64,000 nucleotides of DNA from Thaumasiovibrio subtropicus (GTDB taxonomy: Bacteria > Pseudomonadota > Gammaproteobacteria > Enterobacterales > Vibrionaceae). The number at the start of each line of letters is the position of its first letter. Position 1 is the first letter of the stretch. The position numbers and the translations under genes were made by a program. The notes under the pieces were generated by a model. The model saw only the letters and a list, made by a program, of their open reading frames with translations, searched no databases and was not told the DNA's origin. Location of the stretch: contig NZ_AP023054.1 in assembly GCF_019703835.1 (NCBI RefSeq), forward strand, positions 2,107,580 through 2,171,579, in the 5' to 3' direction. Positions 25,213 to 33,108 of the stretch are shown piece by piece.

Positions 25213-27210
25213 TCAGTACTGATAAGTAAACCCGGCATAGATAAATCGCCCCTTTGCAGGTCGAAAATCACTACCTGTTGCAGGTGTGTCACGCACAACG
25301 TGCGTTAAGTTATCGACACCACCAAATAACTTGATGTTATCTGTCACCCAGGTGTTGACTTTAAAATCGAACAGCGTGAACGCCTCTGACTTAATCTTAT
25401 TGTCACCGTCTGCGTACGACTCACTCTCGTAGCGCCCAAAAAGGGTGAACGTCGTGCGCCAGTCAGGCAGGGTGTAGTTCAGCTTTAGTTTGACTTGATG
25501 TTCAGGCCTTCTTGAAAGTGTTTTACCTGTTGAACGGTCCACTGCTTCTAAATAGCCATAACTGATATTCGACGTGAAGTTATCGCTAACATTGAGCGCT
25601 AAGGACGAATCGAAACCCTGAGTTCGCGCTTTCGCCTTGTTTGTATAGCGAAAAACATCTAACGCCAAACGCTCCGAAAGCAGAGCATCGCGATCAGTGG
25701 TAATGAGATTTTCTAAACGGTTTTGAAAGAAGTTGACGTCGATACGTACTTTCTCAGACAAAGACATATCAAAGCCCAGTTGATAACTGGTCGAGCTTTC
25801 TGGTTGTAGATCCGGTCGTCCTAGAATCATGTAACCAATCGCACTGTGATCAAAGACGAAATAGCGTTCTTTCAACGTCGGGACTTTGTAACCTTTACCG
25901 ACACCTGCCCTCACTTTGAAGTCATAACCCGCTAAAACCTCAGGCTGATACATCAAGTTAAACTTTGGCGTAAAGTGGCTACCAAAGTCGGAGTCGCGTT
26001 GATAACGAAACCCAGGCAAGATCTCGAGTTCATCGGTCAAGAGAATCGCATCTTGAAGGTAAAACTCGATGTTATCTCTTTCAACCTTCTCTTTATCGAG
26101 CTCCGATTTACCATTGATACGTTGCTGTAGCGAGGCTTCATAAGCCACCGTGCCGATCGTCAAGAGATGGTTGTCGAGGACATCAATATCGAGTTGCGCA
26201 TCGGCTTTGTTTGACTGAATTTTTGCACTTCTCGGGTCCTCAATCTCGGCAGTTGATTTTATATCCTTATTGGTGTCGTCTTCGAATGACTCATGGATGT
26301 AGTAACCAGTAAAATAGCCCCACTCAGCAACAGGACCGGTATAATGCAAACTGACATTCGCCCGAGTAGCGACCTCTTCTTTCACTCGGTATAGATGACC
26401 AACGCCGGGCGAGAACTCTTCATAATCCTTTGATATGTCCTCACGATACCAACTCGGAATCAGCTTGATTCGCCCTCCATTATCAAACTCGTACCCTGCG
26501 ACCAAAGAGAGATTTGTTTTTGTTCCCTCGTCACATTCAAACACATAGGTACTAGGATCGAGATCAGAGCCCCCTTTCACTCGGTGGTCAGCCGAGAATT
26601 GAAAATAGCCTTGACCGACTTTCTGATGCGCGAAGACGTTGTAACTACTGTCGTTTACCAGCGCATCACTCACATCATGATCACCGTAGGTGCCACCATC
26701 GATTGTCAATCGTAAATCTCGCTCTTGCTTAGGTGGCTTAGTGATCACATTCACTACGCCCCCCATCGCTTCGCTGCCGTACAAAGCAGAAACGGCTCCC
26801 TTAACGATTTCAATTTGCTTGATGTTCGACACACCTATCTGTGTCACATCCACTTTGGACCCTGTTGACGCACTGACGGGCATCCCATCCACTAACACCA
26901 AAACTCGGTTTCCATCGATACCTTGAATATGTATCTCTGAGCCACTTTTGCCGTGGATTGGCACCAAATTCAGCCCAGGTACGTTTTTCAGCGCTTCTTC
27001 CAAATCGCGCGCATGCATGTTCGCGATCTGCTCTTGGGTCACAACCTCTGTTCTTACTGGCACATCAAGCAGGCTCCGCTCGGTCCGAGTGCCTGTAATC
27101 ACAACCACTTCATCACTGGACGGGTTCGCAACGACAACAGCAGAAGACGTCGCTATTGCACTGAAAAACATGAACTTTATTGAACTTGAAAGAAATGAGC
27201 GCGTTACCAT
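25213..27210 (-). CDS. TonB-dependent outer-membrane receptor, probably haem or iron complex
   Basis: The 665-residue protein has a signal peptide (to about residue 28), a TonB-box-like DEVVVITGTR, a plug domain with VPGLNLVPIHG, IQGIDGNRVLVLVDGMP and GAVSALYGSEAMGGVVNVIT (cited by SALYGSEAMGGVV), and a barrel ending in FIYAGFTYQY with a terminal aromatic residue. It imports a ligand using TonB energy. Pairing with an HmuY-like lipoprotein suggests haem. A near-consensus Fur box lies 41-59 bases upstream of the ATG, so it should be repressed by iron. Confidence 0.92.
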   Translation of the reverse strand: MVTRSFLSSSIKFMFFSAIATSSAVVVANPSSDEVVVITGTRTERSLLDVPVRTEVVTQEQIANMHARDLEEALKNVPGLNLVPIHGKSGSEIHIQGIDGNRVLVLVDGMPVSASTGSKVDVTQIGVSNIKQIEIVKGAVSALYGSEAMGGVVNVITKPPKQERDLRLTIDGGTYGDHDVSDALVNDSSYNVFAHQKVGQGYFQFSADHRVKGGSDLDPSTYVFECDEGTKTNLSLVAGYEFDNGGRIKLIPSWYREDISKDYEEFSPGVGHLYRVKEEVATRANVSLHYTGPVAEWGYFTGYYIHESFEDDTNKDIKSTAEIEDPRSAKIQSNKADAQLDIDVLDNHLLTIGTVAYEASLQQRINGKSELDKEKVERDNIEFYLQDAILLTDELEILPGFRYQRDSDFGSHFTPKFNLMYQPEVLAGYDFKVRAGVGKGYKVPTLKERYFVFDHSAIGYMILGRPDLQPESSTSYQLGFDMSLSEKVRIDVNFFQNRLENLITTDRDALLSERLALDVFRYTNKAKARTQGFDSSLALNVSDNFTSNISYGYLEAVDRSTGKTLSRRPEHQVKLKLNYTLPDWRTTFTLFGRYESESYADGDNKIKSEAFTLFDFKVNTWVTDNIKLFGGVDNLTHVVRDTPATGSDFRPAKGRFIYAGFTYQY

Positions 27211-27250
27211 AAATCCATTTAAACGAGGTTAATCATCCATTAAATGGAAT

Positions 27251-27269
27251 GATAATGATATTAATTATC
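27251..27269 (-). promoter_or_regulatory. Fur box upstream of the TonB-dependent receptor
   Basis: GATAATGATATTAATTATC matches the 19-bp Fur consensus GATAATGATAATCATTATC at 17 of 19 positions. It lies between the receptor (minus) and the nitroreductase (plus), much nearer the receptor start. Iron repression of the receptor-HmuY operon is expected. Confidence 0.85.
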
Positions 27270-27459
27270 ATTGGCAATACCCATTGGTTCTCAATTCGAA
27301 GAATTTGGTTCATATTGTCTCTACTATCACTACATTGCTTCACATAGACAGAACGAATAACTTTATCCCAGCGCAAAATAACGCCATTAAGTCACTAAGA
27401 ATCAAACAGTTTGGGCTACCTCGTTTTCCTGTTTATAATGAACCAAAACACACACTAGT

Positions 27460-28191
27460 ATGAATATGACCCAGCCACTCTCTTTCGAACAGCTCATTCA
27501 GAGCCGCCGCTCCGTGCGCAAGTATGATCAAGAAACGCCTTTTGACCATGACGCAGTAACGCGTTCTCTCAAGTTAGCGCTACTTTCTCCCAATAGTTCC
27601 AACATGCAGCTATGGGCTTTTCATCGCGTAAAAAGCCATGATACCCGTGAAAAACTCGCCGACTATTGTATGGGACAGAATGCCGCCAAAACGGCCAATG
27701 AGCTGATTGTCATCACCACAACACCCGAAAAATGGCGTGCTAGAGCAGAGCAAAATGCACAGAAGGTAAGAGAGGCCTTTAAAGACCGAAACGATGCCAC
27801 TGCTCGAAATGCGCAGAACTATTATGAAAAGTTAATTCCCTTTCTCTATCGAAATGATCCACTAGGGCTGATGGGGCTGGCCAGAAAAATGATCAGTTTT
27901 TCACTCGGTTTTAAGCGCCCGATGGTGAGGGAAGTCAGCAAGAGTGACTTACGGGTATGTCTACACAAAAGTGCTTCACTCGCGGCCATGACATTTATGA
28001 CAGCGATGAGAAATGAAGGCTACGATACGTGCCCGATGGAAGGCTTTGATTCCAAACGCGTCAGGGCGTTGCTCGATATCCCCAAGCAGCATGATATCTG
28101 TATGATTATCTCGTGTGGCAAACGTATCGAGGAAGGCATTTATGGCGAAAGACACCGCGTTGACGCCAACTCGGTCATTTTCGAACATTAA
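27460..28191 (+). CDS. Nitroreductase family protein
   Basis: The 243-residue protein has the nitroreductase start FEQLIQSRRSVRKYD, where RRSVR contacts FMN, and LSPNSSNMQLWAFHRV near residue 45. A CPMEGFDSKRVRALLDIP segment near the end is also typical. Such flavoenzymes use NAD(P)H to reduce nitro compounds, quinones or flavins. The insertion FLYRNDPLGLMGLARKM near the middle is longer than in NfsB-type enzymes. Substrate unknown. It has its own promoter divergent from the receptor. Confidence 0.9.
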   Translation: MNMTQPLSFEQLIQSRRSVRKYDQETPFDHDAVTRSLKLALLSPNSSNMQLWAFHRVKSHDTREKLADYCMGQNAAKTANELIVITTTPEKWRARAEQNAQKVREAFKDRNDATARNAQNYYEKLIPFLYRNDPLGLMGLARKMISFSLGFKRPMVREVSKSDLRVCLHKSASLAAMTFMTAMRNEGYDTCPMEGFDSKRVRALLDIPKQHDICMIISCGKRIEEGIYGERHRVDANSVIFEH

Positions 28192-28193
28192 TA

Positions 28194-28225
28194 GGTTAAG
28201 CGAGAGTCACTGCTCTCGCTTAACC
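28194..28225. repeat. Perfect 13-bp hairpin between convergent genes
   Basis: GGTTAAGCGAGAG and its exact complement flank a 6-base loop, 3 bases after the nitroreductase stop. There is no T-run on either side. It probably ends or protects the convergent messages. Confidence 0.75.
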
Positions 28226-28247
28226 ACATCGATTCATTGCAACAGCC

Positions 28248-29264
28248 TTAGAAGGTATATGCCATACCTACGCTCACCATATACTCTTGCGATTCGTAAA
28301 ACTTGATGTTTGAGGTCGTGGAGCTATACCCCGCAGTTGAGATGAAAGCCGTGTCCGACCAGCCAAATGGGCGATCATAAGAGTAAGTCGCGAAAATTCC
28401 GTACATTTTATCCTCACGCTTTTTCCCAAAGACAGGGTGAGAGGCGTCATAGTCGCGCGAGCCCGCACTGACCGTGGCGGAAACCGAATGCACATCGAGG
28501 AAACTTCCCATCACGGTACCGCCAAATTCATAGCTATCGAATGAATACGCTTCACCTTCCATATCCCCGCGAATGTATTGGAAACTCGGTAAGAACACCA
28601 CATCAGGCCCAACGGGTAGCACGCTTTCCAATGTCAGACCATGAAAATCGCCATCGCGATTCAGGCGTGCACGTTCCGCTGCGGTTAGCCCTAACGCCTG
28701 ACCACTGCGCTCTTTATCCACTTCACGCTGACCGTAGCCATACTCAACACTGAATGGCAGACCGGCTAACTCATCAACACGGAGACGGAATGCTTGAGTA
28801 TCTTGATCCGTTTTTTGACGTTTAGCATCGGTGACAAAAGGATCCGACCAAGTTTCGTCCTTGGCAAATGGCGTGAAAGGCGCGTAACCGACGGTGACGA
28901 TACCAAACGACCCAAAGTCTTGAACGACACCAAACTCAGTTTTGAAGTCCCCCTCTACAACTTTGTTTTCAGATGCACCGATATAAAACTGGGTTTGATT
29001 ACTTGCCAATGTGTAATTAAATCGAAAGATGGGAAAGAAAACAGCACCACTCTCTTTCTTCCCCTTGCCATCCAAGCTGTTGGTAACTTGGTTGTCATCG
29101 GTCGGGTTCATTTGTGAATCAGATGAGCCATACCCTGCGTGTACGGTAATCGCGCCAGAAAAACCGGTACGCTCTGCAAGCTCAGCACGAGAAGGGGTAG
29201 ACACCGTCATTACGGTAATAGCAAGAGCAATAGGGGTAAGCTTGTTCAGTACGGTATTATTCAT
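28248..29264 (-). CDS. DUF2860 outer-membrane beta-barrel protein
   Basis: From the ATG at 29264 (AAGGAAATGTC upstream) the protein has 338 residues; an ATG at 29303 lacks such a site. A signal peptide ends near SRA. The body is amphipathic beta-strands (GAITVHAGYGSSD, FRFNYTLASNQTQFYIG, YMVSVGMAYTF) and ends in Phe, the outer-membrane insertion signal. I recognise it as the Vibrio DUF2860 family, of unknown function. It is transcribed alone, convergent with the nitroreductase. Confidence 0.8.
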   Translation of the reverse strand: MNNTVLNKLTPIALAITVMTVSTPSRAELAERTGFSGAITVHAGYGSSDSQMNPTDDNQVTNSLDGKGKKESGAVFFPIFRFNYTLASNQTQFYIGASENKVVEGDFKTEFGVVQDFGSFGIVTVGYAPFTPFAKDETWSDPFVTDAKRQKTDQDTQAFRLRVDELAGLPFSVEYGYGQREVDKERSGQALGLTAAERARLNRDGDFHGLTLESVLPVGPDVVFLPSFQYIRGDMEGEAYSFDSYEFGGTVMGSFLDVHSVSATVSAGSRDYDASHPVFGKKREDKMYGIFATYSYDRPFGWSDTAFISTAGYSSTTSNIKFYESQEYMVSVGMAYTF

Positions 29265-29737
29265 GACATTTCCTTGTTGAGTCATTGAGAACAAACTCAT
29301 CATAGCTAGGCGCCAAATCAGAAACTGTCACTGTTTGATGGGGAAATTTTAAGAAATGTCATCAACTGTGTTCTCTACTCGAACAACGTAAGCAATGCCT
29401 ATTTCAAGTCGATATACTCAAGAAAATGTACCCATACGATAAAATCTGTAATTGTCCATTCTATCACTACCGCCATTCACAGCGGTTTTTTGGGATGAAG
29501 CTAAACCGTCTTAACCGCGAAAAGACATTCGTCGTACGATTCCAACAAGAATCCGTGCTAGATCAGTCCCAAACAAAGCCGCATCAATGAACAATAAGTG
29601 ATCAATATCTCAAATGAATGAATAAACACTGTATGACCCAAAACCAACCGATACAATTTCTCACAAAAATGATGCTTCGTTAACGCGATTTACATTCAGA
29701 CAAACGCTACACTACCGCCACAACATTCAAAGGAAGA
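29265..29737. promoter_or_regulatory. Divergent promoter region with an isolated terminator-like hairpin
   Basis: This gap separates the DUF2860 gene (minus) from ompV (plus). No gene is visible. On the plus strand ACCGC, an 8-base loop, GCGGT and a T6 run at 29469-29491 look like a weak terminator, although no plus-strand gene precedes it. It could end a short RNA or act in the ompV leader. Confidence 0.45.
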
Positions 29738-30610
29738 ATGAAATCAATTCACCGAACAAAGGATTGCGCTGTAGTGAAACCACTGAAGAGCACCATCATC
29801 TGTCTGTCAGTACTACTTCTACCGCTACTACCCAGCGTTGCATCCGCTGACGATGTCATTTTAGAACCCGTTTGGGTTGAAGAAGAAAAAAGCCTTTATT
29901 GGGATTTAAGCTTGGGCGTCAATGTCTACCAACACCAAGACATCTATGCTGGCTTCGACTCGGATATGACCGGGTTTAACTTCAACCTCAACCTATCTGT
30001 CGAATACAAGAACTTTTATCTTCAGGCTGAACGTAGCCAGATCCCAAATGGCGCTAATCTTGGTTATCACCTGTATGAGCGCATAAATTACGGTATCGAC
30101 CTTGTTGCCGGCGTGTACCAACCGGGCACCGCAGGCGATGAAAGGACAGATATTCCACACGAACAACGCCATCACAGACGTGAAGCCGATCTTTCTGCTG
30201 GCGTCCGGTTTTACGGTGGCAATGACTACGTTGATTATTACCTCGATGTGGTCAGAGATATTTCAGACACCCATAGTGGGTGGATAGCAAGATCAATGGT
30301 GAGTACCGACATCCCAGCGGGAAACTGGGAAGTCAGAGCAGGATTAGGTGTAGATATTTATTTCTCAAAAACCGCTAATTACACATTTGGCGTTTTAGAT
30401 TCTGAAGTAAACCCCTCTCGGCCGGCTTATCAGCCGGGTACCACCGCGGGTTACTACTTTGCTATACACGCAGATTACCCGCTAAGTGCTAATTGGGTAT
30501 TTGATGCAGGCTTCCTAGTAGGAGGATATAGCGATAACGTCGCCGATAGTCCGATAGTGAATCGGCAATACCGCACGTCAAGTTTTGTGGGGTTACGCTA
30601 TGTTTTCTAG
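29738..30610 (+). CDS. ompV: OmpV/MipA family outer-membrane protein
   Basis: The 290-residue protein has a signal peptide (cleavage near ASA, about residue 37) and a barrel of MipA/OmpV type with YWDLSLGVNVY, GYHLYERINYGIDLVAGVY and a terminal FVGLRYVF. Family members include V. cholerae OmpV. The site AAAGGAAGA precedes the ATG. It overlaps the DUF3019 gene and leads an operon with a CarRS/VprAB-like regulator pair, as near VC1318-VC1320 of V. cholerae (from memory). A role in envelope stress or antimicrobial peptide response is inferred from that context. Confidence 0.85.
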   Translation: MKSIHRTKDCAVVKPLKSTIICLSVLLLPLLPSVASADDVILEPVWVEEEKSLYWDLSLGVNVYQHQDIYAGFDSDMTGFNFNLNLSVEYKNFYLQAERSQIPNGANLGYHLYERINYGIDLVAGVYQPGTAGDERTDIPHEQRHHRREADLSAGVRFYGGNDYVDYYLDVVRDISDTHSGWIARSMVSTDIPAGNWEVRAGLGVDIYFSKTANYTFGVLDSEVNPSRPAYQPGTTAGYYFAIHADYPLSANWVFDAGFLVGGYSDNVADSPIVNRQYRTSSFVGLRYVF

Positions 30611-31001
30611 ATCCTTACTATCTTCCTTTACATTAGCGGCCTGTTTAACCAGCCCGTCAGCATCCGCACATGCAGATCCGAATGAGCACAGCGCACTACA
30701 GCCTGAACCTAGCCAATGTGTGGTCATCCGCAAAGGCAAAGAGTGTAATGCCACCGTTCAGTTTACGTGGCATACCAGCGCCGTAGGGAATTATTGTCTG
30801 CTCCTGCATGGCACAGACACTCGCTTACAGTGTTGGGAGAACGCGAAAAAAGGCGCTTACGAACACAAATTTACCCACCCCATCACACAGACATATGTGC
30901 TTATTGAAGCGCTGACCGAGCAAATTGTCGCAACAGGTACTGTTGAAGTGAGTTGGGTCTATGAAACACAGAGAAAGAAACGTCGCTGGCGGCTGTTTTA
31001 A
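30600..31001 (+). CDS. DUF3019 periplasmic protein
   Basis: The 133-residue protein starts at the ATG at 30600, overlapping ompV by 11 bases; an ATG at 30585 in the same frame is less likely. It has a signal peptide (cleavage near ASA) and a small domain with four Cys residues (QCVVIRKGKECNATVQF, NYCLLLHG, QCWENA) that could form disulfides. The basic C-terminus QRKKRRWRLF is typical of DUF3019 proteins, which often sit beside OmpR-type regulators. Function unknown; it may sense envelope state for the adjacent kinase. Confidence 0.75.
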   Translation: MFSRSLLSSFTLAACLTSPSASAHADPNEHSALQPEPSQCVVIRKGKECNATVQFTWHTSAVGNYCLLLHGTDTRLQCWENAKKGAYEHKFTHPITQTYVLIEALTEQIVATGTVEVSWVYETQRKKRRWRLF

Positions 31002-31012
31002 TGGAGAGAGAA

Positions 31013-31735
31013 ATGGACAAATATGGCAAGATTCTCGTTGTTGAAGACGATTCCTCGTTAGCACAATGGGTCATTGATTACCTCACCAATAACGGCTTTG
31101 AATGTCTTCACGCAGACCGCGGCGATATTGTGGTTGAGCAAGTGAAGCAGCACTCGCCTGACCTCATACTCCTTGACGTTATGTTGCCAGGTTTAGATGG
31201 TTACGAGGTGTGCAAACAGCTTCGTCAGTTTTACCAATCTCCGATCATCATGTTAACCGCCAAAGCGGATGAGTTTGATGAAGTGCTCGGTTTAGAGCTC
31301 GGTGCCACCGATTACCTCACTAAACCTGTCCGTCCTCGTGCGCTCTTAACCCGAATTAAAGCACTACTTCGTCGCAGCACTCACGAGACAGACGCGCAAA
31401 CGGCGCAAGATAACAGCCACAAGTTGAACTTTGGTGCCTTGTCGCTTGATGCTGATTCTCGGCGCGCGCAATTTGGTGATACCGAACTCGATTTAACGAC
31501 CACAGAGTTCGATCTTCTTTGGCTACTGGCTTCAAACGCCGGTGAAGTGCTCGACAGAGACACTGTTTTTAAAGTGATGAAAGGATGGGAATATGATGGT
31601 CTCGACCGCCGTATTGATGTCCTTATTTCGAGCCTACGCCGTAAAGTTGGTGACACCAAAGGCAAAGCAGGTCGAATAAAAACCGTATGGGGTAAAGGCT
31701 ACTTATTTGTCGCTGATGCTTGGAATCTGAGTTGA
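31013..31735 (+). CDS. OmpR-family response regulator, CarR/VprA-like
   Basis: I chose the ATG at 31013 (240 residues) because GGAGAGA is correctly spaced before it. The receiver domain has the acidic pair ED in ILVVEDD, the phospho-Asp in LILLDVMLPG (about residue 54), a T in IIMLTAK and K in YLTKPV. The C-terminal winged-helix domain has DLTTTEFDLLWLL and a GKGYLFV end. The pair with the following kinase and ompV-DUF3019 resembles CarRS/VprAB of V. cholerae, which controls lipid A modification and polymyxin resistance. The target genes here are unknown. Confidence 0.9.
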   Translation: MDKYGKILVVEDDSSLAQWVIDYLTNNGFECLHADRGDIVVEQVKQHSPDLILLDVMLPGLDGYEVCKQLRQFYQSPIIMLTAKADEFDEVLGLELGATDYLTKPVRPRALLTRIKALLRRSTHETDAQTAQDNSHKLNFGALSLDADSRRAQFGDTELDLTTTEFDLLWLLASNAGEVLDRDTVFKVMKGWEYDGLDRRIDVLISSLRRKVGDTKGKAGRIKTVWGKGYLFVADAWNLS

Positions 31736-33024
31736 AGCGTCTCTACATCAGCCTTGTTGTCATGGCGCTCTTAGCACTGTTTTTTATCAGTCGAGCGCTA
31801 GACACAGTGAGCACCTCTACCAATGATGCGATAAAAGACCAAGAGTTCGGCATTTATCAGCGACTTATTGAGGGGTTTAGTAATCAACTTAACCTAACCC
31901 CTTCTGCTGAGCTTCAAAGCTACTTTGAGCGACTCACTGATAGCTACCAGATAGAAGGTCGACTTGCGCCTATTGCGACCCTCGCCTTACCCGCACCTTT
32001 GCTTAACGACATACAAGAGCCCGGTGGACTCTTACTGGCAAGCGAGACCGGCGCATACATTGTCCGCGCCCTTGATTCTCATCCTAGCTACTTGATCACC
32101 ATTACCGTACCTAACCCGGAAGTGCATACCGGTAAAGACATTCTCTTAACCATGGCCTTTTATCTCGGTATCGGGTTTATCTTGCTGCTATGGCTATTGC
32201 CCTTGACGCGTCGTCTCAATCATATCAACCGTACCGCCACCGCGATTGGACATGGCAAACTTGATAACCGTATTAAAGTCAGCCGTTTTTCTTACATTAT
32301 CTCGTTAGAGCAGAACTTCAATCGCATGGCACAGCAAATTGAACACCTTGTGGCAGAGAACAAGATGCTATCGGGCAGTCTCTCCCATGATCTTCGTACT
32401 CCTATTGCTTGCCTTCGTTTTGGTATTGACGCGGCGTTAGATGCCGAGTCTGCCGATGAAAAAGATGAGTTAATTGAGCGCATGGAGCAAGACCTCACTC
32501 AGATGGAAGAGATGGTCACGGCATTTCTTCAGTTTGCAAACTTTGATCAGCAGAGCAAGCAACGCCACATGCAAAAAGTGAACATCCAGCAGATCATTGA
32601 TACTGTTTGCCGCCAAACCTCTGTATTGGCTGAAGAGGCTGATATCCGCTTCGACTGTCGCACTAGTGGCGCGATGGGAGAGATGACCGCAGATCAAATT
32701 TGGCTAACAAGAGCCCTGGTTAACCTGACGAGTAATGGTATTCGCTACGCGCGAGGCGCGCTCATTTTGCGCTGCCACGCCACTACCAATAAGTTACGGA
32801 TTGAGATTGAAGATGATGGCCCGGGCATTGATAAGTCACAATGGGAGCTGGTTTTTAAACCCTTCACCAGATTAGAAGAGAGTCGAAACCGTCAGCAAGG
32901 ACACTTTGGTCTCGGTTTAGCCATCGTCCAAAAAGTTGTTACATGGCATCAAGGGGAAATTAAGATTGTCGAGCCAAGTGAACTTTGTGGCTGCCGGTTT
33001 GTTATGACATTACCTCGACGTTAA
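31732..33024 (+). CDS. Sensor histidine kinase, CarS/VprB-like
   Basis: No ATG suits this gene. I chose TTG at 31732, which overlaps the regulator's stop (TTGA) and has GGAATC upstream; TTG at 31720 is an alternative. The protein has about 430 residues: membrane segment at about 5-20, a periplasmic sensor of about 110 residues, a second membrane segment (LLTMAFYLGIGFILLLWLLP, cited by FYLGIGFILLLW), a HAMP domain, the phospho-accepting His in LSHDLRTPIA, and N, G1 and G2 boxes (NLTSNGIRYA, DDGPGI, GHFGLGLAIV). It should phosphorylate the regulator encoded just upstream. Confidence 0.9.
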   Translation: MKRLYISLVVMALLALFFISRALDTVSTSTNDAIKDQEFGIYQRLIEGFSNQLNLTPSAELQSYFERLTDSYQIEGRLAPIATLALPAPLLNDIQEPGGLLLASETGAYIVRALDSHPSYLITITVPNPEVHTGKDILLTMAFYLGIGFILLLWLLPLTRRLNHINRTATAIGHGKLDNRIKVSRFSYIISLEQNFNRMAQQIEHLVAENKMLSGSLSHDLRTPIACLRFGIDAALDAESADEKDELIERMEQDLTQMEEMVTAFLQFANFDQQSKQRHMQKVNIQQIIDTVCRQTSVLAEEADIRFDCRTSGAMGEMTADQIWLTRALVNLTSNGIRYARGALILRCHATTNKLRIEIEDDGPGIDKSQWELVFKPFTRLEESRNRQQGHFGLGLAIVQKVVTWHQGEIKIVEPSELCGCRFVMTLPRR

Positions 33025-33072
33025 CGCGCCCTTCTTCCTTCTCATTGGAGCGTCACAGTGAGGCTTAAACAG

Positions 33073-33101
33073 CACGACCATCAACTGGGTTGATGGTCGT
33101 G
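33073..33101. repeat. Perfect 13-bp hairpin between convergent genes
   Basis: CACGACCATCAAC and its complement flank a TGG loop between the kinase gene (plus) and the hydrolase gene (minus). T-runs are poor on both sides. It probably terminates or shields both messages. Confidence 0.75.
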
Positions 33102-33108
33102 AACAGAT

